Assembly: GCA_017889705.1 (NCBI GenBank)
Contig: JAGGAB010000008.1
Span: forward strand, 62,001-126,000
From: Bacillota bacterium
GTDB lineage: Bacteria; Bacillota; Negativicutes; Sporomusales; Sporomusaceae
Length of the DNA: 64,000 nucleotides
Direction of reading: 5' to 3'
Shown here: positions 58,717 through 64,000 of the stretch, piece by piece
How positions within the stretch are numbered: position 1 is the stretch's first letter
Layout of the letters: every line of letters begins with the position of its first letter
Translations under genes and position numbers: made by a program
The notes under the pieces: generated by a model
Databases searched by the model: none
What the model saw: only the letters and a program-made list of their open reading frames with translations
Told to the model about the DNA's origin: nothing

Positions 58717-60009
58717 CTATTTCACCGGCATCCCCATGGCCTGTTCCAGGTTTGCTTTGTTCGTATTATAGCTATATAATGCCTGAATATAGTTCTTTTT
58801 GGCGGTATCCAACGCCACTACCGCATCACGCAGGTCAAGATTGGTGCCAATACCAACCTCATAGCTGGCTTTTTGAATCATTAAATTCTCTTCTGCCTGG
58901 TTTACCGAAACCTTAGTAGTCTCCATCTGCTTTTCGGCTTCCTGCATACTCAAGTAATATTGGCGCACATTGAGCAAAATGGTGTCGCGCTGCTGCGCAG
59001 CCTGATCTTTTACCATATCCACATTATGTTGGGCTTGCTTAACTTGAGAAGCGGTTATCCCTGAATCAAATACATTCAGCGAGGTGGTTAATTTCACTGA
59101 CCAATTACCATTTTTTGTCCCCAGCAAGTGACTATCATACCAGTCTTGCGCAGCCGTCAAACTGACAGTCGGTCGTTGGGCGCTTTTGGCAATATCCACA
59201 TCATACTGGGCGTTGGCGACCTGAGCTTCATACTGAGTTAGCTCTGGCCGGTTTGCTAACCCATAAGCAAGGCATTCTTCCAGCGTATGCTGGTATTTTT
59301 CGTAAGTAAAATTATCTTTGAGCACAACTTCAGTTGTGTGCGGCAAACCAATATCGTTATTTAAGTCTGCTACCGCATTAGCATAATTATTTTGGGCAGT
59401 AATCAGGTTGTTCTGAGCCCCGGCCAAATCCACCTGACTTGACAATACATCGGTTTTGGCGACCAGACCCAATTCAAACTTAGCATTGACCAACTTTAGG
59501 TGTTCTTCATAATTTTTAACGGTTTCCTGATTGACCTGTACTTCATTACGATATTCCAGCACAGTAAGGTAGTCGCTAAGTACCGTTAGTTTAAGCTGCT
59601 GTTTGGCCACTTCGACATCAAGCTCAGATACTTTGAGATTAAGTTTGGCCTGTGCAATTTGATTTTCCAGTTTACCGCCCGTGTATACAGGCAGCGTGAG
59701 TGCAATCTGATTGTCAAAATCATTTGTGTACCGGTAAGCATCGGTTCCCGTCTGGTCCGGCGGAGTGCTGTAGCGTTGATCGGTGTGGGTAAAGCTGACA
59801 GAAAGTCCTTTGTTTTTCTTCGCTTCACTCATAGCCCAATACGACTTTTCTCTGGCTGATTTTGCGTATTTAATAGTATAGTTATTTTGCAAAGCCAAAG
59901 TCGTACAATCCTCTACCGACAGTTCCACTGGCGCGGCAAACACCGACTGCCCTGTCATCAGCAGGATAATGGGGATAATAATTTGGAAATAGTGCTGGCA
60001 TCTATTCAT
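58717..60009 (-). CDS. TolC-family outer-membrane efflux protein
   Basis: A 430-residue TolC family protein with a signal peptide (FQIIIPIILLMTGQSVFAA) and two similar halves of long helices and beta-strands. The repeated signature is LSVEDCTTLALQNN near the N-terminus and TLEECLAYGLANRPEL in the second half. It forms the exit duct through the outer membrane and periplasm. The ATG has AGGAGG before it. It is first in the operon, ahead of adaptor and pump, behind the triple-repeat operator at 60093-60124. It is key evidence for a diderm cell. Confidence 0.94.
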   Translation of the reverse strand: MNRCQHYFQIIIPIILLMTGQSVFAAPVELSVEDCTTLALQNNYTIKYAKSAREKSYWAMSEAKKNKGLSVSFTHTDQRYSTPPDQTGTDAYRYTNDFDNQIALTLPVYTGGKLENQIAQAKLNLKVSELDVEVAKQQLKLTVLSDYLTVLEYRNEVQVNQETVKNYEEHLKLVNAKFELGLVAKTDVLSSQVDLAGAQNNLITAQNNYANAVADLNNDIGLPHTTEVVLKDNFTYEKYQHTLEECLAYGLANRPELTQYEAQVANAQYDVDIAKSAQRPTVSLTAAQDWYDSHLLGTKNGNWSVKLTTSLNVFDSGITASQVKQAQHNVDMVKDQAAQQRDTILLNVRQYYLSMQEAEKQMETTKVSVNQAEENLMIQKASYEVGIGTNLDLRDAVVALDTAKKNYIQALYSYNTNKANLEQAMGMPVK

Positions 60010-60066
60010 ACTGAACCTCCTGCAAAAAATTGGGGAATACTTAAAATTCCCAAGGATATCAACAAG

Positions 60067-60124
60067 AGAATAGCAGTTCCAAATTAAGCCATGATTAGTC
60101 CAAGGTTATAATTCGGTTAAAAAT
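60067..60124 (-). promoter_or_regulatory. OmpR-type operator and -10 box of the TolC-RND operon
   Basis: Three 11-bp repeats ATTAGTCCAAG, GTTATAATTCG, GTTAAAAATAT (block 60093-60124), 27 of 32 bases equal to 52019-52050. The minus-strand -10 TATTCT lies at 60072-60067, again 20 bp away. Confidence 0.65.
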
Positions 60125-60174
60125 ATCGCCAGATTTGTACGTTTGGTGTAGTGGCTCTGTTATTTTTCTATAAT

Positions 60175-60220
60175 AAACAGCGAGAACACCACCCCAAAAC
60201 GGCTGGTGTTCTCGCTGTTT
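60175..60220 (-). terminator. Terminator of the biotin operon
   Basis: AAACAGCGAGAACACCA pairs with TGGTGTTCTCGCTGTTT over 12 bases; the end overlaps the bioF stop codon. Confidence 0.82.
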
Positions 60221-61421
60221 AAAACATCCGGCAGGTTATTCCAACCTGCTTACCTATGTTAACTTTGCCTACTTTACAGGCAGCCGCAATCTGTTCAGCC
60301 GCCCAGGCCAATTCTTCCCGTTTATGTGCGGCAGTCACGGTCAGCCGCAGTCTGCTGGTGCCAGCTGGCACAGTTGGCGGCCTGATGGCCGTAAGAATAA
60401 TACCCTGCTGTTTTAGCTCTTCAGTAAGCCTGACCGCAGTTTCAGCCTCACCCACCAAAATAGGGATTATCGGGGTTTCACCTGCCAGAATTGGTAGGTG
60501 GGCTGCCCTTAGCAATTCTCTCATATACCGGCCATTTTCCCATAGTGTTGCCACTAATTCCGGCCTCACCTTCACTTGCCTAAGTGCAGCAAGTGACGCG
60601 GCAATTGTCGCCGGTGCTAGTGCTGTTGAAAAGATAAAACTGCGCGCCTTATTTCTTATGTAATCAATTAATTCTTTTGACCCGGCGACAAAACCGCCTT
60701 CTGATCCTAGAGCTTTACTCAGTGTGCCAATTTGCACCTGTACTTTAGTATGTACACCAAAATAAGCCGCAGTTCCCTTGCCGTTTTTTCCAATAACTCC
60801 GGTAGCATGAGCATCGTCTACAACAACGATGGCTCCATACTGTTCTGCTAATTGAGCAATCTCTCCCATCGGGGCTATATCGCCATCCATACTGAACACG
60901 CCGTCGGTGATGATCAGCCGTTTTCCCTGACAAACCGTATTTTTTAGCAAAGTCTGCAAATGTTCCATATCGGCATGACGGTAAACCACAATTTGAGCAC
61001 GTGACAGCCGGCAGCCATCAATAATACTGGCATGATTGAGTTCATCGCTAAAAATAACGTCACCCGGTTCAGCCAAAGCACTTATAACCCCAAGATTAGC
61101 CATATAGCCGGTATTAAACACCAGCGCGGCTTCCGTACCTTTGAACCGTGCAAGTTCCTCTTCAAGTTCATCAAATAACGGATAGGTTCCGGTAGTCAAC
61201 CGGGCGCCTCCTGATCCAGTACCATATAGTTGCACAGCCTCAATGGCCGCCTGTCGAACAACCTCGTCATGCGTCAAACCCAGGTAGTTGTTGGAAGCCA
61301 GCAGAAGATACTTCTTATCCTGCAGTTCAACATGATCAGCACTAACCGGGTTATAGGTTACTGTTTGACGGTATAAATTACTCATTTTGACCTGTTGTAA
61401 AAAATCAGTCAAGAACTGCAT
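60219..61421 (-). CDS. bioF: 8-amino-7-oxononanoate synthase
   Basis: BioF, 400 residues, a PLP enzyme joining pimeloyl-CoA (or pimeloyl-ACP) and alanine in biotin synthesis. The fold I signatures are LLASNNYLGLTHDE, GTGSGGARLTTGTYPLFDELEEELA, the Asp in VVVDDAHATGV and the PLP Lys in GTLSKALGSEGGFVAG. The close relatives Kbl and HemA are excluded mainly by the neighbour bioW. The ATG has GGAGGT before it and overlaps the end of bioW by 17 bases, so the two are translated together. It is the last gene of the operon and ends at a terminator. Confidence 0.93.
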   Translation of the reverse strand: MQFLTDFLQQVKMSNLYRQTVTYNPVSADHVELQDKKYLLLASNNYLGLTHDEVVRQAAIEAVQLYGTGSGGARLTTGTYPLFDELEEELARFKGTEAALVFNTGYMANLGVISALAEPGDVIFSDELNHASIIDGCRLSRAQIVVYRHADMEHLQTLLKNTVCQGKRLIITDGVFSMDGDIAPMGEIAQLAEQYGAIVVVDDAHATGVIGKNGKGTAAYFGVHTKVQVQIGTLSKALGSEGGFVAGSKELIDYIRNKARSFIFSTALAPATIAASLAALRQVKVRPELVATLWENGRYMRELLRAAHLPILAGETPIIPILVGEAETAVRLTEELKQQGIILTAIRPPTVPAGTSRLRLTVTAAHKREELAWAAEQIAAACKVGKVNIGKQVGITCRMF

Positions 61422-62190
61422 CTATTTTTACCTCCGCTTCCGGCACTTTGATAAGCACAGCCCGATATTGCAAATAAGTCATCAGTTGCTCTAGGTCCGT
61501 GTTTTCCTTTACAAAAATAATCCGTCCGCCGATCGGACTGCCCTGGCATTTTAACTGCGCAAAGCGGGTATATGCATTTTTAGTTGCCACATAACCAGCA
61601 ACATATTCAGGGTCATCTGACCAACATAATTCAGCTACCGCTCCCGGTGATGCCAAGACCTTGGAAGCTAATATTACGGCCTCGCGAATATGGGTGTTGC
61701 CATACCCCTGTTGCCGCAGCCACCCTACATAGCTTGCTTCATCCAGCATATCCATCCGGGATACGCGAATTCCCCGTTCTCCCCGGTCATCAAGCCGCTT
61801 GCCGGTTCGAGCATCAACTACCATAGCGCCCCGCATGCTGGCACGTAAACCCGTCAAGGCTTCAAATCCGGCATGCACAGCTGCTGGTGTGACACCCGCC
61901 CTGATTAATTCTTCCTTGGCAGCTTCCCGACCAGCCGTTATGCCTGAAGCCTTACTGGTTACAATCGGCAGACAGAAAATTTCTTCGATATTTTTAACAG
62001 GAACGGTTTCAACCGTAATATTTATAAAATCAGCTTGCCCCCGGCTGTGCGACATTGCGCGGCTAATCATGGCTGCCGTTACCACCTGCAACTGTTCCTT
62101 GCTCACCAAGCGTTCGGCACCTGAAATATGTTTGCCGCCATTCTCATGTGAGCCGCCTTGGGCTGCCCGCATCCTAACGCTGCATAGCAT
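61405..62190 (-). CDS. bioW: 6-carboxyhexanoate-CoA ligase (pimeloyl-CoA synthetase)
   Basis: BioW, 261 residues, the usual size. It activates pimelate with ATP and CoA to pimeloyl-CoA, the substrate for BioF. The N-terminal hallmarks are LCSVRMRAAQGG, KHISGAERLV and a conserved PVKNIEEIFCLPI; later RGIRVSRMDM and GGRIIFVKENTDLE match. The ATG at 62190 has AAGGTG 7 bases before it; a TTG two codons earlier would be too close. It overlaps the upstream membrane protein gene by 17 bases. The rest of the biotin genes (bioA, bioD, bioB) are not in the window. Confidence 0.93.
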   Translation of the reverse strand: MLCSVRMRAAQGGSHENGGKHISGAERLVSKEQLQVVTAAMISRAMSHSRGQADFINITVETVPVKNIEEIFCLPIVTSKASGITAGREAAKEELIRAGVTPAAVHAGFEALTGLRASMRGAMVVDARTGKRLDDRGERGIRVSRMDMLDEASYVGWLRQQGYGNTHIREAVILASKVLASPGAVAELCWSDDPEYVAGYVATKNAYTRFAQLKCQGSPIGGRIIFVKENTDLEQLMTYLQYRAVLIKVPEAEVKIDAVLD

Positions 62191-62668
62191 GACCAATCAC
62201 CTTTCTTTGTTCTTTTATTCGTTTTAACAACGCGGTTAAAGGACAAGCCAGCACCGCAGTGAAAACCAGCCCTGGCACAGCAGCCACCAATAACGGAATA
62301 ACCGCTTTGCCGACAATCCCGCCTAATGCCAGTCTGGCAACAGCCGACCCTATCGGACCAGCCAGCATAACCACCGGCCAGGATCTGCCTAATGCCAGCA
62401 ATATGATGCCGACTGTAAGGCGAAATACCAAAGCAACAAATACGTTTAATACTGTCTGTGTTCCTAGTATTAGCCCAACCGCGCTTGACAGTAGGCCTGC
62501 CGTAATATATTTGCTAAAGCCGAATACAGCACAAATAGCCACCGCCAATGGTGCAGACAACTGAAACTCTGTTCCCGGGAACAAACTCGGCAATTTAAAC
62601 ATACCTGTAATCGTTATAAAAGCAGCCAATAAGCCAACCTCAGTTACCCAACTTACCCTACTCTGCAT
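62174..62668 (-). CDS. Membrane protein of the biotin operon, possible precursor transporter
   Basis: A 164-residue protein with about five hydrophobic segments and a lysine- and arginine-rich C-terminus (KRIKEQRKVIGHAMQR). It looks like the S component of an ECF vitamin transporter (EVGLLAAFITITGMFKLPS, then short loops) but the BioY signature is not clear. It is the first gene of the bioW-bioF operon, behind a BirA box, so import of pimelate or another biotin precursor is a reasonable guess. The ATG at 62668 has AGGGAG about 10 bases before it. A longer start at 62701 lacks a ribosome site but cannot be ruled out. Confidence 0.6.
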   Translation of the reverse strand: MQSRVSWVTEVGLLAAFITITGMFKLPSLFPGTEFQLSAPLAVAICAVFGFSKYITAGLLSSAVGLILGTQTVLNVFVALVFRLTVGIILLALGRSWPVVMLAGPIGSAVARLALGGIVGKAVIPLLVAAVPGLVFTAVLACPLTALLKRIKEQRKVIGHAMQR

Positions 62669-62726
62669 ACACCGCAACTCCCTGTCAAGATTTTCTGTCA
62701 TCCCATCACACTTAATTAGCGCGCCA

Positions 62727-62759
62727 TTGTTAACCTTATTTTTAAAAATTGGTTAACAA
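62727..62759. promoter_or_regulatory. BirA (biotin repressor) operator
   Basis: TTGTTAACC-N15-GGTTAACAA, a perfect 9-15-9 inverted repeat matching the BirA box of Firmicutes. It covers the expected transcription start, so biotin-loaded BirA would block the operon. Confidence 0.85.
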
Positions 62760-62763
62760 CAGA

Positions 62764-62792
62764 ATTATACTACACTTTTGTTTGGCATACAA
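62764..62792 (-). promoter_or_regulatory. Promoter of the biotin operon
   Basis: On the minus strand TTGTAT, a 17-bp spacer and TATAAT; the start lies near 62757, inside the BirA box. Confidence 0.8.
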
Positions 62793-62828
62793 ATATAAAA
62801 TAACTAAATATTGCTATTGATAGCAAAG

Positions 62829-62863
62829 AAATGGCTGGCCTGAAAGTATCCGGCCAGCCATTT
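62829..62863. terminator. Terminator of the HxlR-family gene
   Basis: AAATGGCTGGCC pairs perfectly with GGCCAGCCATTT over 11 bases, 32 bases after the gene end. T content is better on the plus strand. Confidence 0.65.
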
Positions 62864-62894
62864 CCCTTATTTACAACTGTTTAACAATATGCAA

Positions 62895-63290
62895 TTAATT
62901 CATCGATTGACAGGTATCACAGAAAGCAGCACATGTTTTATCTTCCTGTATATGGCCAGCACCCCATTCAGCCAACTTCACTAATGGTGGTATTATGCTT
63001 TTTCCCTTGTCAGTCAGTGTGTATTCCACTCTTGGCGGAACTTCATTGTACTGCTCCCGATGGACAATTCCGGCTGTTTCCAATTCTTTTAGCGACTGCG
63101 ACAACATCATGTTTGTTACCCCGGTAAGCTTACGCTTAATGCTGCTGTATCTTGTAGGTTGTCCGCTGGCAAGCATACAGATTATTGGCAGTTTCCACTT
63201 ACCGCCTACAACATCGATAGTATAGCGAATAGGGCACAGTAATTTTTCTCCCTCATAGGCTTCCTTCTTATCCATAATCTTTTTGCCCAT
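62895..63290 (-). CDS. HxlR-family transcriptional regulator
   Basis: A 131-residue winged-helix protein of the HxlR family. The core reads CPIRYTIDVVGGKWKLPIICML, LTGVTNMMLSQSLKELE and PPRVEYTLTDKG. The first Cys, at the usual HxlR position, and the C-terminal cysteines (CAAFCDTCQ) may sense thiol or redox stress. Members of this family often respond to aldehydes or quinones. The ATG at 63290 is set by AAAGGGAGA 7 bases before it. It is divergent from the PNPOx-like gene and probably controls it through repeats in the 138-bp gap. Confidence 0.9.
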   Translation of the reverse strand: MGKKIMDKKEAYEGEKLLCPIRYTIDVVGGKWKLPIICMLASGQPTRYSSIKRKLTGVTNMMLSQSLKELETAGIVHREQYNEVPPRVEYTLTDKGKSIIPPLVKLAEWGAGHIQEDKTCAAFCDTCQSMN

Positions 63291-63347
63291 ATATAGTCTC
63301 CCTTTGCATGGTATGTTTTTCATACTTAGTCATTAAATTCTGCGTAC

Positions 63348-63374
63348 TTGTATTAAACTGATTTTGTAATACAA
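63348..63374. promoter_or_regulatory. Candidate HxlR operator
   Basis: TTGTATT-N13-AATACAA, an inverted repeat in the gap between the divergent HxlR and PNPOx-like genes. A smaller palindrome GTATG-TTTTT-CATAC lies at 63311-63325. Confidence 0.45.
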
Positions 63375-63428
63375 TAATACCATAAAAGCTAATCGAGTAG
63401 CAAAAAATATTATAAAGGAGCGAATATA

Positions 63429-63824
63429 ATGGATGAAATTTTGGATTTTTTAACAACAAACAGGGTGTTTTACTTGGCAACAACAGACGGAGATCAGTCA
63501 CATGTTCGGCCACTCGGATTTGTAATGGACTATAACGGCAAATTGGCTTTCTGCACCTCTAATCAAAAAGCTATGTATAACCAGCTTGTCACCAATCCCA
63601 ATATAGAAATCTGCTGCGTTGATGCCAAATATGATACCCTCCGCCTTTGCGGCAAAGCAGTATTTTGTACCACGGAGGAAACACAGCGAAAGGCGCTGGA
63701 AGTAATGCCTATGCTTAGCAACATGTACGCTGTCGGCGATGGAAAGTTCGAGATATTCTACTTAAACAATATCCAGGCAGTATGTCAAAGCATGTCAGGC
63801 GAAAAGAAGATATTGGCAGTTTAA
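63429..63824 (+). CDS. Pyridoxamine 5'-phosphate oxidase-like flavin protein
   Basis: A 131-residue split-barrel protein of the PNPOx-like family, which binds FMN or F420-type cofactors and takes part in reductive chemistry or stress defence. The core reads VFYLATTDGDQSHVRPLGFVMDYNGKLAF (residues about 13-41) and YDTLRLCGKAVFCTTEE. The ATG has AAAGGAG 9 bases before it. It is divergent from the HxlR regulator, a common pairing. The next gene, a PAS-like protein, starts 23 bases after the stop, so it is probably an operon. The substrate is unknown. Confidence 0.85.
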   Translation: MDEILDFLTTNRVFYLATTDGDQSHVRPLGFVMDYNGKLAFCTSNQKAMYNQLVTNPNIEICCVDAKYDTLRLCGKAVFCTTEETQRKALEVMPMLSNMYAVGDGKFEIFYLNNIQAVCQSMSGEKKILAV

Positions 63825-63847
63825 GCTAAAGGAAGGAATGATTATTC

Positions 63848-64000
63848 ATGTTTGTTGACGCTAACGTAATTGACGCTTTCCATCTTATGTGGGGAAGCTT
63901 CCCTGAGCCTGTAACACTGGTACACCAAAGCAGAGAAGTTATTGCCGTAAATGCTGCCTGTGAAAGCATCGGACGGGTCAAAGGAATGAATTGTGCAACC
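63848..64000 (+). CDS. PAS-like domain protein, N-terminal part (partial)
   Basis: The first 51 residues of a gene cut by the window end. The sequence (FPEPVTLVHQSREVIAVNAACESIGRVKGMNC) resembles the start of a PAS domain, with the typical PEPVxLVH...REVIAVN run. AAGGAAGG lies upstream of the ATG at 63848. It follows the PNPOx-like gene closely and is likely co-transcribed. The function of the whole protein cannot be read. Confidence 0.6.
   Translation, partial: MFVDANVIDAFHLMWGSFPEPVTLVHQSREVIAVNAACESIGRVKGMNCAT

Noticed and set aside
1..64000. tRNA, rRNA, CRISPR arrays, prophage, integrase or transposase genes
   Set aside because: Looked for by eye over the whole window; none were recognised. 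A covariance or profile search could still find a short RNA gene.

Overview
The window reads as a chromosomal segment of a diderm, anaerobic Firmicute, most likely a Negativicute near Sporomusa or Pelosinus. The genes and signals are Firmicutes-like: strong GGAGG ribosome sites, TTG and GTG starts, BioW, a BirA box and an LctP permease. A complete AcrAB-TolC-type tripartite pump implies an outer membrane, and pyruvate:ferredoxin oxidoreductase together with many 4Fe-4S proteins implies anaerobic metabolism. The genus is an inference. No rRNA, tRNA, CRISPR array, prophage or insertion sequence was recognised.

Layout. 0-1.1 kb: tail of uxaC and a HutD-family gene. 1.1-14.8 kb: a lactate/2-hydroxyacid block with PFOR, a soluble sensor kinase with a diacid-recognition domain, a GlcD/GlcF-type dehydrogenase, a NarL-type regulator, LutC, a fused LutB-LutA protein and a lactate permease. 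The two oxidation operons share an almost identical promoter with a 39-bp bipartite operator. 14.8-28.3 kb: an MBL hydrolase, a frameshifted aldo/keto reductase, a MATE transporter, and a redox/electrophile block. In that block five promoters with 19-bp spacers carry the same 7-4-7 inverted repeat, probably bound by the local MerR protein. Many products of this block carry export signals, so it looks like an envelope-facing redox system.

28.4-36 kb: housekeeping and small genes (mutY, an RluA-type synthase, gldA, a YigZ protein, carbonic anhydrase), several small hypothetical genes and a possible structured RNA. 36-44.4 kb: an opp peptide-transport operon with a DUF4438 gene and an M29-like aminopeptidase, preceded by a leader containing an intrinsic terminator, then two small genes. 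44.5-46.5 kb: a UbiD decarboxylase with an LpdD-like partner. 46.5-49.7 kb: LysR, an MFS drug exporter and TetR, with two matching TetR-type operators. 49.8-51.6 kb: an exported esterase and a small gene.

51.6-60.1 kb: an OmpR-type two-component system, an RND-MFP-TolC operon and a small membrane protein. The last two share a triple 11-bp direct repeat placed 20 bp from the -10. 60.2-62.8 kb: a biotin operon (membrane protein, bioW, bioF) behind a BirA box. 62.9-64 kb: HxlR, a PNPOx-like protein and the start of a PAS-like gene, cut by the window end.

Functionally, lactate enters through LctP, is oxidised by the LutABC-type and GlcDF-type enzymes to pyruvate, and pyruvate feeds PFOR. The rest is mainly stress defence: electrophile/redox handling, drug efflux and DNA repair. 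All functions are read from sequence by eye; no database search was run.
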